Both the position numbers and the translations under genes were made by a program. The notes beneath the pieces were generated by a model. It saw nothing but the letters and a program-made list of their open reading frames with translations. It did not search any database and was not told where the DNA came from. Below are positions 1 through 7,966 of a DNA stretch of 32,205 bases, piece after piece (position 1 is the first letter of the stretch; each line of letters opens with the position of its first letter). The stretch spans positions 1 to 32,205 of IMG/VR virus record IMGVR_UViG_3300024520_000321. One strand, 5' to 3'. This DNA comes from a virus.

Positions 1-1159
1 TAGCCATTAATATACTGCATTGGCTTTTTAAGTTGTCGTAATTTTCACCCATTAACGCCCTTGAATTATTTACGAACCCAATACAGTTTAAATAATCTAC
101 TACTCCACCTCCTACACCATCTTCATCAGCTACAGTATTATTATTAGATATTTTATATTCACGTTGCAATTCAATAGCCTTTTCAACTACTTCATTAACT
201 AAACTTTTACCCATTGAATAACGAGCTACAACTACCCAACCATGCCAAACCCTAAATACAGTTTTATCTTTACCTTTTCTAGCTACATCTATAGATAAAT
301 AATGTTCTCCTTCAGGTTTAATATGGTTACCGTTCCAATACGCTGTAATAGAATCATAGTTAATTATAGTAGCTGGATCGTTATCATATTCCCAATTGCC
401 AAAATATAAACGTTGTTTACTAGCCTTGTCTAATTCAAGTAAACTATCAAGATAAGATTTAGGGAGGTGAGGGTTATCTGTTGGTAGTGCCTGTACGAAT
501 TTTCTTTGTCTTGGTAGTTCATTAGATTTATGTGGTTTATAGAATTTCTTATACGTCCAATTTTTAGCTGGGTTACAACTACCTAACATTTTAGGCATTA
601 ATCCTTGTGTTAATTCACCTTTTGAATTTAACCATTCACATGGTAATCCTTCTTTATTACATTTAGTGACTTTCATAGTGGATGTAAGCTCACCGTGTTT
701 ATCCCATTCAGTTAATTTATATCTAATACGTGATTTAACTACTTGCCATGCTTTGTAAACTAACTGGTTACATTCATCTATAAAAGCACCTGTAATTTCT
801 AATGAACCTAAACTATCAAAATGCGGATCACTAGGATATAAAAATAAATCTTTTAATATTATTTCGCTACCATTTTTCCAAAAGATAGTATTTGATTGAG
901 CATTAAATGTGTATTGGTCAGATATACCTAGTTCATTAGTTAGATCAAAGAAGCTATTTAATGTGGTTTCTTTTAGTGTTTTTAATTTAGAACGCCCCAT
1001 TAACCACCTAGAGCCTGAATGTTTTAAACTCATTTCTATAAGCCACAAACAACCTAAAGCACTTTTTCCTCCACCTGCCGCACCTCCATAAATTACTTCA
1101 CTAGTGGTATCATCTTTTAAATAATATACTGCGTTTTCTTGTTTTGGTAGTAGTTTCAT
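1..1159 (-). CDS. terL: terminase large subunit (3' end outside window)
   Basis: This is the motor ATPase and nuclease that packages DNA into the prohead. The frame is open from ATG at 1159 to the window edge, about 386 codons, so the C-terminus is missing. Translation shows Walker A GGAAGGGKS at residues 25-33, Walker B-type GAFIDE near 124-129, a coupling-type GSCNP segment, then the RNase H-like nuclease beginning YLSIDVARKGKDKT (first catalytic Asp) and continuing to ADEDGVGGGVVDYL (second acidic site). The start follows directly after the TAA of the DUF551 gene. The terminase small subunit lies just upstream, the usual order. Portal and capsid genes are expected beyond position 1. Confidence 0.95.
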   Translation of the reverse strand, partial: MKLLPKQENAVYYLKDDTTSEVIYGGAAGGGKSALGCLWLIEMSLKHSGSRWLMGRSKLKTLKETTLNSFFDLTNELGISDQYTFNAQSNTIFWKNGSEIILKDLFLYPSDPHFDSLGSLEITGAFIDECNQLVYKAWQVVKSRIRYKLTEWDKHGELTSTMKVTKCNKEGLPCEWLNSKGELTQGLMPKMLGSCNPAKNWTYKKFYKPHKSNELPRQRKFVQALPTDNPHLPKSYLDSLLELDKASKQRLYFGNWEYDNDPATIINYDSITAYWNGNHIKPEGEHYLSIDVARKGKDKTVFRVWHGWVVVARYSMGKSLVNEVVEKAIELQREYKISNNNTVADEDGVGGGVVDYLNCIGFVNNSRALMGENYDNLKSQCSILMA

Positions 1160-1363
1160 TTACTTAGGTGGTTCAGGTAATTCCATCCAATGGGTTATCT
1201 TAGTATGTATAGTTCCGTTCCAATCACCCCATTCTTTATACGGTGGATCATATGATAATGTTCTTAATACATTCATATTATCCCAACCCTCAAACCTACA
1301 TAAAACAGTATCATCGTTTATTGGTAATCTATCTTTTACACTTATCCATTTAATCATCTTCAT
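1160..1363 (-). CDS. DUF551 family small protein
   Basis: 67 aa. The pattern WISVKDRLP near the N-terminus and HWMELPEPP at the end matches the DUF551 family, which is widespread in phages and has no established function. It overlaps the end of the terminase small subunit by 14 bp and abuts the large subunit start, so it is co-translated with the packaging genes. That placement hints at a packaging-related or moron role, but nothing in the sequence proves either. Confidence 0.8.
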   Translation of the reverse strand: MKMIKWISVKDRLPINDDTVLCRFEGWDNMNVLRTLSYDPPYKEWGDWNGTIHTKITHWMELPEPPK

Positions 1364-1727
1364 GCGGTTTTACACCATTACCTAATTCAATTATAGTAGT
1401 GGTATTTTTGTTGGTGTTTTCGTTAACGGATTCAGTACGTTCAATGTAACCACGTTTTTTACCTTTGGTCTTTAAATAGAACATAGTAGAACTAGGTACA
1501 CCGTTTTTTATTTGTTTATGTAAAGCACCTTCAGCAAAATCTAAAGCAACATCTTGTAAAGCATCTACTTCTTTTTTAAACTCAGGATCATTATTATAAT
1601 ATTCATAAAATGTACTTCTATGAATATTTGTAGCTCTACAAGCTGGAGAAACAACACCCAACGATTTTTCTAAGGCTATCAATAAAGCCCTTTTATTATT
1701 GTCGGTTGTGTTTTTTTTCTTATCCAT
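1350..1727 (-). CDS. terS: terminase small subunit-like protein
   Basis: 125 aa, a normal length for small terminases. Residues about 13-50 read as a helix-turn-helix (LLIALEKSLGVVSPACRATNI followed by HRSTFYEYYNNDPEF), the RSTFY...DPEF pattern typical of phage terminase small subunits and their relatives. Next comes an acidic helix and the segment KKRGYIERTE, which resembles the end of the oligomerisation domain. Position directly before the large terminase supports the call. It should recognise the packaging site and stimulate the large subunit ATPase. Confidence 0.82.
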   Translation of the reverse strand: MDKKKNTTDNNKRALLIALEKSLGVVSPACRATNIHRSTFYEYYNNDPEFKKEVDALQDVALDFAEGALHKQIKNGVPSSTMFYLKTKGKKRGYIERTESVNENTNKNTTTIIELGNGVKPHEDD

Positions 1728-1751
1728 TGTTACCAGCTAATTGTATCCATA

Positions 1752-1874
1752 TTAAAAAAACAAATTATATGCACAATTCCAATATTTAATATACCCCATT
1801 ACTAATACAGGAAAAGCTACTAAAAGCCCTCCTAATATTAACCACGCTTTTTTACTTGACATTTGATTTTTCAT
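1752..1874 (-). CDS. small single-pass membrane protein (40 aa)
   Basis: The ATG at 1874 opens a 40-codon frame ending in TAA at 1752. A short basic, polar N-terminus (KNQMSSKK) precedes one hydrophobic helix, AWLILGGLLVAFPVLVMGYI, then a short tail. It fills the gap between the 63-aa gene and terS. I do not recognise a family; a small membrane effector or lysis accessory is possible. Confidence 0.55.
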   Translation of the reverse strand: MKNQMSSKKAWLILGGLLVAFPVLVMGYIKYWNCAYNLFF

Positions 1875-1884
1875 AATTTTTCTT

Positions 1885-2076
1885 TTAATATCCGTTAACG
1901 TCCTTATCTATTCTTTTTATTAATGCTATTATATCTTCTGCTAATTTATCGTTTAATTTATCTATAAATTTAGATTCTTCAGATTCTTCTTTTACATCGT
2001 CTAAACAGTCAACTGGGTATTTTTCCCAATATTTAGCATTACTTTTATTAAATAATTCAATTAATTCTTCTTTCAT
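1885..2076 (-). CDS. hypothetical acidic protein (63 aa)
   Basis: 63 aa, rich in Glu, Asp and Lys, probably all helical (KEELIELFNKSNAKYWEKYP at the start, LAEDIIALIKRIDKDVNGY at the end). It starts one base after the stop of the 185-aa gene, consistent with translational coupling. No family recognised. Confidence 0.6.
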   Translation of the reverse strand: MKEELIELFNKSNAKYWEKYPVDCLDDVKEESEESKFIDKLNDKLAEDIIALIKRIDKDVNGY

Positions 2077-2077
2077 A

Positions 2078-2635
2078 TTAAAATCTATTGTTAATTATGT
2101 CTTTTAAATTATTTTCTGTAAAGTCACCATTTAAAGTAACTGTTTTAGGTTCTTCAATTATTTCTGCCCATTTGCCTTTATGAAATACTACCGAATTCCA
2201 GTCTACACTTTCAACCCAAATACCTAATTCAGATTCATAACTACTAATATTAAAATTATCACTACTAATCATGGTTTTTTTAGGTTCATCAATCATAAGG
2301 TGTATGTTAAACGGTTTTATAGTATAACCTTTTTTATACCTTTTTTTAGCTTCTTTAATTAGTGCCGTTTCTACTTCTTTGCGTGTGGCTGGTGTGTCAT
2401 CTATAACTGAAAATATCAACAGTTCAATATCATTTTCCCACTCACCATCGAAAAAACCATAACCTTTAATTCTGTCGTTTAAAACTTCAGTTATAAAATA
2501 AATATACCCTAATTGAGTCGGGTCTTTATACCACTTCCCAACCTCTAAACTAGGTAATTCTTTTAACTGTTTTTTTAGTTGTTTCTTTTCTTGTTTAAGT
2601 TCTTCTAACCTTTGTACTATTTCTTCCTTATTCAT
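2078..2635 (-). CDS. hypothetical phage protein with N-terminal coiled coil (185 aa)
   Basis: Residues 1-27 form a highly charged predicted coiled coil (EEIVQRLEELKQEKKQLKKQ). After that comes a probably beta-rich globular part with WYKDPTQLGYIYFITEV and IKGYGFFDGEW, a pattern I associate with uncharacterised Bacteroidetes phage proteins. The start is preceded by an A/T-rich stretch ending AAATAAAATG. It lies after the intergenic hairpin at 2712-2746 and before the packaging genes. Function unknown. Confidence 0.75.
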   Translation of the reverse strand: MNKEEIVQRLEELKQEKKQLKKQLKELPSLEVGKWYKDPTQLGYIYFITEVLNDRIKGYGFFDGEWENDIELLIFSVIDDTPATRKEVETALIKEAKKRYKKGYTIKPFNIHLMIDEPKKTMISSDNFNISSYESELGIWVESVDWNSVVFHKGKWAEIIEEPKTVTLNGDFTENNLKDIINNRF

Positions 2636-2650
2636 TTTATTTTTGTTTTA

Positions 2651-2684
2651 TTGTGTAAATATACAAATAATTTTATTATATTTG
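2651..2684 (+). promoter_or_regulatory. possible plus-strand Bacteroidetes-type promoter
   Basis: Plus strand: TTG at 2651-2653, then a 23-base spacer, then TATATTTG at 2677-2684, matching the -7 consensus TAnnTTTG. The spacing is at the long end. If real, it would start a short plus-strand RNA ending at the hairpin at 2712-2746. No plus-strand gene follows, so this is tentative. Confidence 0.25.
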
Positions 2685-2711
2685 TCATTCCTGATAGTTT
2701 ATTTTTGTTTT

Positions 2712-2746
2712 AAGAGCCTACTGATTTATTTTAGTAGGCTCTTTTT
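2712..2746 (+). terminator. perfect 11-bp stem-loop with T-tract on the plus strand
   Basis: AAGAGCCTACT (2712-2722) pairs perfectly with AGTAGGCTCTT (2733-2743) around a 10-base loop. On the plus strand it runs into TTTTT; on the minus strand, the direction of all genes, only TTAAAA follows. It therefore looks like a plus-strand intrinsic terminator, or on the minus strand a weak terminator or RNA-stabilising hairpin between the holin gene and the 185-aa gene. Confidence 0.6.
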
Positions 2747-2749
2747 CTA

Positions 2750-3223
2750 TTACTTATTTTTACGTTTAGAATGTTTACCAAATTCACGCAAAGCAAAATA
2801 ACCACCATAAACTGTAGGAATAATAACTATTAATAAACTAGTGTATTCACTTGGTAAATATACTTTTAAATACCCCATAACGAAATAAGACAAAAGCAAT
2901 AAACTAATAAAATGTAGCGTTATTGGTCTAGCAGTTTTAGAAAGTTTATTATCAGATTCGTTATCTGATTCCCATCTTGAAGTTATATTTTCTTCTATTA
3001 TTTGCATCTCCATTAGATCCAATTCACGAGCTTTATTAAATTCAATTTCTTCTAGTGGCGTCAATGTAGTTTGTCCTTGAATCCAGTTACCTAGATTTTC
3101 AAGTGATTCTTTACCTGTCAAATCACCAAATATTTCTAAACCTTTACCAATTGCACCAGGTAATTTTTCTTTAGCGAATTTAAATAATTTACTGTCTTTT
3201 AATTTTTTTCTATCTTTTTTCAT
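2750..3223 (-). CDS. holin, GTA/3TM holin-like
   Basis: 157 aa. A basic, amphipathic N-terminus precedes the segment ITSRWESDNESDNKLSKTAR and PITL. The RWxxDxxSDxxLSKxxRPxTL pattern is characteristic of the 3TM holin family (GTA_holin_3TM). Two clear membrane helices follow (about residues 103-121 and 128-146) and then a basic tail, HSKRKNK. It should oligomerise in the inner membrane and time lysis. Its start overlaps the metallophosphoesterase stop (ATGA). The DUF5675 lysin lies two genes upstream, which supports a lysis cassette. Confidence 0.8.
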   Translation of the reverse strand: MKKDRKKLKDSKLFKFAKEKLPGAIGKGLEIFGDLTGKESLENLGNWIQGQTTLTPLEEIEFNKARELDLMEMQIIEENITSRWESDNESDNKLSKTARPITLHFISLLLLSYFVMGYLKVYLPSEYTSLLIVIIPTVYGGYFALREFGKHSKRKNK

Positions 3224-4434
3224 CTTATAAATATTGGTTTAACTGTGTTTTCTATTCCTTTGTATTGTTCTAAAATAAACCCACGTCTACCTTTTTTAAA
3301 GTTGTTTTGAACCCATTGTGAACTAGGTGAAAGGGCTGGATAATTATAATAGTAAAAATCATCAGAAGTACACATATCAAATAAACATTGGTGGCTATCA
3401 CCTTTTTTGAATACAATTAAATCAGCGTTTTTGTAAATCTCGTTATGTTTACAATATTGGTCTATCTTTTCTACTCCTTTAGGGTCTAGGAATGGTTTAA
3501 AACCAAATTTCAAAGTAGAATCATCTTTACCATGTGTAATTATAAAAGCTACTTTATTAACGTAATAATGATTTATAAATTTAGTATGATTAACTACTAG
3601 TACTTCTGGGTACTTTTCGTTTACTACACTTTTAAAAGCACTATTGACAAAGTAACCAAAAGAACCAGCATGATTATCATTACAAATATTATTGATTTGT
3701 ATATTAGGATAAATATTTACTAATGTGTCAATGATTAACATTTTAAATTCAAGTGCTAAATCAAAAGCTTCTTCATTAGTCATGTTTTGAGGTAATGCAT
3801 GGCCACCACGAGTAGTAAACCCATTGTAACCGTCTAAAAGATCACCTAATTCATCTATAATTAAAGTATTAGATGTTTTATTATCAATGGTTTTTTGAAT
3901 TAATATCTCAGCTGATTCTAAAATGCTTTCTTTATCCCATTTAATAGGGTACATTGACTTCTTAAATTTATCGGTGTCCATGCCGATATGTAAATCAGTG
4001 TATGTTAGTACGTCAAAATCATTAACTTCAGGTGTGGTGACTGCTTTAGTTTCTACTGGCTTAATATGTTTTTTAATAATAGATTCAATATCTATTTCAT
4101 CTATAGCTTCAGTAGATTTTTTAGGCTCTGTAATTATCCATTGTTGGCCTGTAGTAGTGTTAGTAGATAGCCTTTTAATTTCATGGTTATCAGGTACATC
4201 TATAAGCCGTTTTTGTTGTCGCTTTTCTACCTTTGATATTACTTCACCTTTTTTATTAGTGGTTAGTTTAGACACTTTAAATTCTGTCTTACGTAATTCT
4301 CTAAACTCTGTTAGTTTTGTTATTAGCTTTTCTGAAAGCCTATATCGTTTTGTACTTCTATTATTATCGGCTTTATCAAAATCCAAACCTAAATATTCAG
4401 CTTCTAGCTTTTTTAGTCTTAATTGCTTTTTCAT
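3220..4434 (-). CDS. calcineurin-like metallophosphoesterase
   Basis: 404 aa. After about 135 charged residues of unclear fold comes a metallophosphoesterase core with the metal-binding motifs in order: TDLHIG (D147, H149), ELGDLLDG (GDxxD at 197-201), CNDNHAG (N254, H255, in place of the usual GNHD), THGKD (H301) and KGDSHQ (H348). Such enzymes use two metals to hydrolyse phosphodiesters or phosphomonoesters; SbcD/Mre11-type nucleases belong here. It sits between the lysin and holin, with ATGA overlaps on both sides. Its substrate cannot be read from sequence; a DNA-processing role is as plausible as one in lysis. Confidence 0.85.
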   Translation of the reverse strand: MKKQLRLKKLEAEYLGLDFDKADNNRSTKRYRLSEKLITKLTEFRELRKTEFKVSKLTTNKKGEVISKVEKRQQKRLIDVPDNHEIKRLSTNTTTGQQWIITEPKKSTEAIDEIDIESIIKKHIKPVETKAVTTPEVNDFDVLTYTDLHIGMDTDKFKKSMYPIKWDKESILESAEILIQKTIDNKTSNTLIIDELGDLLDGYNGFTTRGGHALPQNMTNEEAFDLALEFKMLIIDTLVNIYPNIQINNICNDNHAGSFGYFVNSAFKSVVNEKYPEVLVVNHTKFINHYYVNKVAFIITHGKDDSTLKFGFKPFLDPKGVEKIDQYCKHNEIYKNADLIVFKKGDSHQCLFDMCTSDDFYYYNYPALSPSSQWVQNNFKKGRRGFILEQYKGIENTVKPIFIR

Positions 4435-4907
4435 ACGTTAGGTGTTAAGGTTTGTACATAAATTTTAACTTCTTCACCCATTAGCAAAGCGTTTGATATT
4501 TTAATGTATAATTTTTTATAGGCTTCTGTACTTTGACCTATTAAATTTTTATCTGCGTTAGCTTGTTGACCTACTAACAAACAACCTGCTGTATCTTTAT
4601 CAGTATTACCAATATGAATTAGAATATATTGAAATTCCATATTAGGAGTAATCAATTTAAAATCAGGTGCATTTGTTACAGCTAACATTCCTTTATGAAA
4701 ACCAAATTTAGTAGAATATTTATTATGAAATCTACCTTCTTTTCTAAATGTTATATCGTATAATCCGTTTGGTATTCGAGTTTCACCATAAACTTTTTTT
4801 GTTCGTCCTTCATCTTCTAAGCCGTAGCATTGAAATTTGCCGTCTATCAACCATAAACTATCGGTATAGTTATTTGTCGAATTGTATCTAATTAAATCTA
4901 CTCTCAT
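4431..4907 (-). CDS. DUF5675 family protein, putative peptidoglycan-active lysin
   Basis: 158 aa. The segment ILIHIGNTDKDTAGCLLVG (about residues 95-113) has the HxGN...D...GC arrangement found in DUF5675 and reminiscent of L,D-transpeptidase (YkuD) active sites: H98, N101, D105, C109. The N-terminal part (FQCYGLEDEGR, GETRIPNGLYDI) also fits. No signal peptide is seen, so export would depend on the holin. No classical lysozyme or amidase appears in the window, making this the best endolysin candidate. Confidence 0.75.
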   Translation of the reverse strand: MRVDLIRYNSTNNYTDSLWLIDGKFQCYGLEDEGRTKKVYGETRIPNGLYDITFRKEGRFHNKYSTKFGFHKGMLAVTNAPDFKLITPNMEFQYILIHIGNTDKDTAGCLLVGQQANADKNLIGQSTEAYKKLYIKISNALLMGEEVKIYVQTLTPNV

Positions 4908-4913
4908 AATATA

Positions 4914-5072
4914 TTATTTTTTAATTTGCCATGGTTTAATGTTTGGGTGTAGTGACTTCCACTGTTTCCAGTCTGTTCTATCTTTATTAGCTGGATCTGT
5001 TTTAGGTGTTTTATATTGTAACCCTAAAAAGAATACCATTACTAAAGCTGTGCCGAATATTATTGTTTTCAT
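4914..5072 (-). CDS. small protein with N-terminal membrane anchor (52 aa)
   Basis: MKTIIFGTALVMVFFLGLQY forms an N-terminal membrane helix or signal anchor, followed by a short polar, Trp-containing domain (DRTDWKQWKSLHP). Its ATG overlaps the TGA of the 37-aa gene (ATGA), and the lysin starts a few bases after its stop. Position and topology would suit a lysis accessory such as an i-spanin-like protein, but it lacks a coiled coil and this is inference only. Confidence 0.55.
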   Translation of the reverse strand: MKTIIFGTALVMVFFLGLQYKTPKTDPANKDRTDWKQWKSLHPNIKPWQIKK

Positions 5073-5182
5073 AAATAACTAAGTATTTTAAATATTGCTA
5101 TTGATAACGCTGTGAATCCTGTAAATATAACTATATTAAATTGTACTTCAGGGTCTTTAATGTATTTTATTGCTTTTTTCAT
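5069..5182 (-). CDS. tiny membrane protein (37 aa)
   Basis: MKKAIKYIKDPEVQF is followed by one hydrophobic helix, NIVIFTGFTALSIAIFKILS. The TGA overlaps the next ATG. It may be an antiholin- or pinholin-like peptide given its place ahead of the lysin. The 140-bp gap upstream (5183-5322) shows no promoter matching the consensus and no clear minus-strand gene. Confidence 0.45.
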   Translation of the reverse strand: MKKAIKYIKDPEVQFNIVIFTGFTALSIAIFKILSYL

Positions 5183-5322
5183 TTCTCTTTAATTTAAATA
5201 AAAACCACTATTAGAACGCCATGCCTAAACAAACAACAAGCCAAGAAAATCTCCAACTAAAAAACGTATTTAGTAAAAAATAAACTTGTTTCTGTACTCC
5301 AACGGTTAGCGGTTTTTTATAT

Positions 5323-5520
5323 TTATTTAATTATTCTCAACTTCAAATCAACTCTAAAACCAAATACTTTAGCATATTGTTTTAATGTTTTAAATGATAC
5401 TGCTGATTTTCCTAGTTCCATTTGTGAAATATGTTGCATTGAACAACCTACCTTTAATGCAAATTCTGATCTATTTAATCCAGTGTGATTTCGTAATTCT
5501 ATTAATTTTTCTTTTAGCAT
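5323..5520 (-). CDS. XRE-family helix-turn-helix regulator
   Basis: 65 aa, a stand-alone HTH_3 domain: LRNHTGLNRSEFALKVGCS then MQHISQMELGKSAVSFKTLK, the classic Cro/CI-type arrangement with recognition helix around HISQMELGKS. No oligomerisation or protease domain. It follows the methyltransferase gene by 11 bp and is probably transcribed with it. Likely a DNA-binding repressor of phage promoters, perhaps at the repeated promoter elements found upstream; the target is inference. Confidence 0.85.
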   Translation of the reverse strand: MLKEKLIELRNHTGLNRSEFALKVGCSMQHISQMELGKSAVSFKTLKQYAKVFGFRVDLKLRIIK

Positions 5521-5531
5521 TATTTATTTAT

Positions 5532-6545
5532 TTAAAAAAGTTCTTTTTGTTCTAATTGCTCTTTAAATCTTCTTTCAGCGTCTTTTACATTTAGTTTAGC
5601 TTGTTTAAAATAAGAATCTTTTAATTCAACTCCTATAGCTTTACGCCCCATTGATAAAGGACTAAATACATCACTACCTACACCCATAAAAGGACTAAAC
5701 ACTACCTCATTAGGATTTGAATATAAATCAACTAATCTATCTAAAACATCTAATTGAGTTGGTGTTACGTGTTTCTCATCATCTTCTTCTTTACTATCTT
5801 TAAAGTTTAAACAATTACCCCCTCTTATATCATCCCATACTGAACTAGCGTAACGTTGCCAAATATAGTAATTTCTTTTTGTTATTTTATCTGGTTTTTT
5901 TTGAGTATCTAAATAATCCCATAATTCGTCAGGAGTTTTAAATTTAGCGTTCTCTTTGTAGTTATTCCATGCTGTTAACATCCCTTCTAATATTGGTCTA
6001 GATCCAGCATAATTTTGTAAACCAAATTTATGAGTTACTGGTGTTTCGTTTTCACCTTTCTTTTTAAATACTAAAATATAATCAGGATTAGCTGTGAAGC
6101 ATTTTGTACTATCTTCTACTATGTGCTTATGCATTAATGACTGAACCATTGTTTTAATACGTACTTTTAATGGTTCTTTCCAAACTGTTATACGGTTTTT
6201 ATATTCAAAGCCATGTTTTTTATAAAGTTTAATAACTTCAGCTGGAAAATCTGATAACGTACCATCTACTTCACAAAAATCAGTAACATGAAGTGCATTA
6301 ATACGACCTTTTTTTGTAACCCTTGACAGTTCTTTTACTAGGTATTCAAACTGTTGTAAAAATTCATCATTACCACTAACGTTACTCATATCTCTTTCAC
6401 TACTAGAATACGTGTATAAATTAGCGAACGGTGGAGAATAGATACAAAGATCTATACTATCATCCTTAATAGTTGGTAATACTTCCATACAGTCACCATT
6501 ATAAAGGCTGTAGTTATCAGTGTGTACTTGTTCTTTTACTTTCAT
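5532..6545 (-). CDS. site-specific DNA methyltransferase (N4-cytosine/N6-adenine type)
   Basis: 337 aa. Catalytic motif IV reads SPPF at residues 37-40 (IDLCIYSPPF), and the SAM-binding motif I comes late as VVFSPFMGVGSDVF near residue 285. The order IV-then-I places it in the beta-class group. SPPF/SPPY motifs are typical of N4-cytosine enzymes but also occur in others. It lies 7 bp after the SNF2-type helicase stop. It could protect phage DNA from host restriction, or mark DNA for the adjoining helicase/nuclease. No cognate restriction endonuclease with a recognisable target domain is beside it. Confidence 0.88.
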   Translation of the reverse strand: MKVKEQVHTDNYSLYNGDCMEVLPTIKDDSIDLCIYSPPFANLYTYSSSERDMSNVSGNDEFLQQFEYLVKELSRVTKKGRINALHVTDFCEVDGTLSDFPAEVIKLYKKHGFEYKNRITVWKEPLKVRIKTMVQSLMHKHIVEDSTKCFTANPDYILVFKKKGENETPVTHKFGLQNYAGSRPILEGMLTAWNNYKENAKFKTPDELWDYLDTQKKPDKITKRNYYIWQRYASSVWDDIRGGNCLNFKDSKEEDDEKHVTPTQLDVLDRLVDLYSNPNEVVFSPFMGVGSDVFSPLSMGRKAIGVELKDSYFKQAKLNVKDAERRFKEQLEQKELF

Positions 6546-6552
6546 TTTTGTT

Positions 6553-7920
6553 TTATTTTAAAAATTTTGGTTTTACTATTTCTTTATTAAATTCTTTTAC
6601 TTTTTGTTTAAATGAATTATTTACACTATTTAATAGATTTAAATATAATTCTTTTGCTTTTTCTGTTTTATGCTGAAGTGTTTTCACTACTCTTTCTTGA
6701 CCATCTGAAATAACAATATCAATAGTTACCTCATTCTTTTGTCCGAACCTCCAAAACCTTCTTATAGCTTGGTAGTATTGTTCGTAACTCCATGTAGGAA
6801 AAAAAACAGAATGATTACAATGTTGCCAATTTAAACCCATACCAGTAATTTTAGCTTTTGTAATTATTCTTTTTATTTCACCATTAGCAAAAGCTAATAA
6901 AATTTCTTCTTTCTTTTCTATCGATTGACTACCTATTATTTCTACAGCTTCAGGGTCTAATTGTTTTAATATTGCACTTTCATTATTAGTATTACACCAA
7001 TATACAGAAGTTTTACCCTTTGCTAGTTCTACAGCTTTTTTACATCTTATTAATTCAGTTTCTTTTTGCTCATGCCTAACTTCTGTCATTGTTTTAGCAA
7101 TAGGTGTAAACATTTGTATTTGACCTTGTACATCTATTAAAGATTGATTTTTTACAGTATGCGTATTAGTTACTAATTCAGGTAAAATATATCTCTCATC
7201 ACTAAAACCAATATCACTAGGCATTTTTACCATTAACGCCCATTGATTTACCCATGAAAAAAAATCTTTTTCAGCGTGTGGCTTTAAATAAAATTTATTA
7301 CCAATATTATTACGCCCTCCTGTATCATTTTGATTATTCTTAAAAAAAGTTGCTAACATATCCATGTAACCCATATAACCTAACGCTTCACTAGACGTAC
7401 CTAATTCTATAAAATCGTTAGGACTAGGTGTAGCTGTACTTAAAAATCTATACGGTAATTTTTTAACAAAATTAGTTATCTTAGTTTTTATTTGACCGTT
7501 AAAATTCTTCAATATACTAGATTCATCTAATACAACCCCTTTAAAATCTTCACTATTAAAATAGTGTAACCTTTCATAATTACAAATAACTATATTTTTT
7601 GTATGTGTACCATTTTTTGAATACTCAATATCAGTAACGCCCATCTTATTAGCTTCTACTATAAATTGAAACGCTACGGCTAAAGGTGTTAATATTAATA
7701 CTTTTCCTTTCGTTTCGTTAACAATGTTTTGAGCTAGTGAAATTTGTATTAATGTTTTACCCATTCCAGTATCTGCAAAAATTGCCATCCTACCTTTTTT
7801 ACAAGCTCTAGTTATTATCTCCCTTTGAAAATCAAAAGCCATATCAGGCATAAAGTTTGGTTCAAAACCAAAGCTACCTAGTAGATGCTTCTTTGTTTCT
7901 AAAAATTCTTTGTATTCCAT
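6553..7920 (-). CDS. SNF2-like SF2 helicase/translocase
   Basis: 455 aa. Motif I ADTGMGKT (49-56), motif II LDES (131-134), motif III STATPSPND (161-169), and motif VI QAIRRFWRFGQ near residue 400, preceded by GMGLNWQHCNHSVFFPTWSYEQYYQ. These are diagnostic of the SNF2/RapA-like branch. Such phage proteins often travel with VRR-NUC nucleases and methyltransferases, as here. Probable role: ATP-driven DNA translocation or remodelling during replication or repair. It has its own promoter-like element at 7943-7966. Confidence 0.9.
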   Translation of the reverse strand: MEYKEFLETKKHLLGSFGFEPNFMPDMAFDFQREIITRACKKGRMAIFADTGMGKTLIQISLAQNIVNETKGKVLILTPLAVAFQFIVEANKMGVTDIEYSKNGTHTKNIVICNYERLHYFNSEDFKGVVLDESSILKNFNGQIKTKITNFVKKLPYRFLSTATPSPNDFIELGTSSEALGYMGYMDMLATFFKNNQNDTGGRNNIGNKFYLKPHAEKDFFSWVNQWALMVKMPSDIGFSDERYILPELVTNTHTVKNQSLIDVQGQIQMFTPIAKTMTEVRHEQKETELIRCKKAVELAKGKTSVYWCNTNNESAILKQLDPEAVEIIGSQSIEKKEEILLAFANGEIKRIITKAKITGMGLNWQHCNHSVFFPTWSYEQYYQAIRRFWRFGQKNEVTIDIVISDGQERVVKTLQHKTEKAKELYLNLLNSVNNSFKQKVKEFNKEIVKPKFLK

Positions 7921-7942
7921 TTCCTTAATTATTTATTTTTGT

Positions 7943-7966
7943 CAAATATAAACATAATTATTTATT
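7943..7966 (-). repeat. 24-bp direct repeat carrying a -7 promoter element (copy 1)
   Basis: Identical over 24 bp to 9079-9102. The minus strand contains TATATTTG (7950-7943), a perfect TAnnTTTG -7 box, placing transcription start near 7936, 16 bases before the SNF2 ATG. A -33 TTTG is not obvious. The repeat also includes the stop codon of the VRR-NUC gene; the preceding bases give the same N-K-stop ending as the other copy. Confidence 0.7.

Noticed and set aside
3923-4441. 172-aa open frame on the plus strand
   Set aside because: Lies entirely opposite the metallophosphoesterase, whose motifs are intact; Ser/Leu/Phe-rich composition is typical of an antisense shadow.
5221-5283. Short plus-strand frame beginning MPKQTTSQENLQL
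   Set aside because: About 20 codons, no promoter, and opposite in direction to all other genes.
5323-5520. Toxin-antitoxin pair involving the XRE protein
   Set aside because: Neighbours are a methyltransferase and tiny membrane proteins; no RelE/HipA/HigB-like toxin is adjacent.
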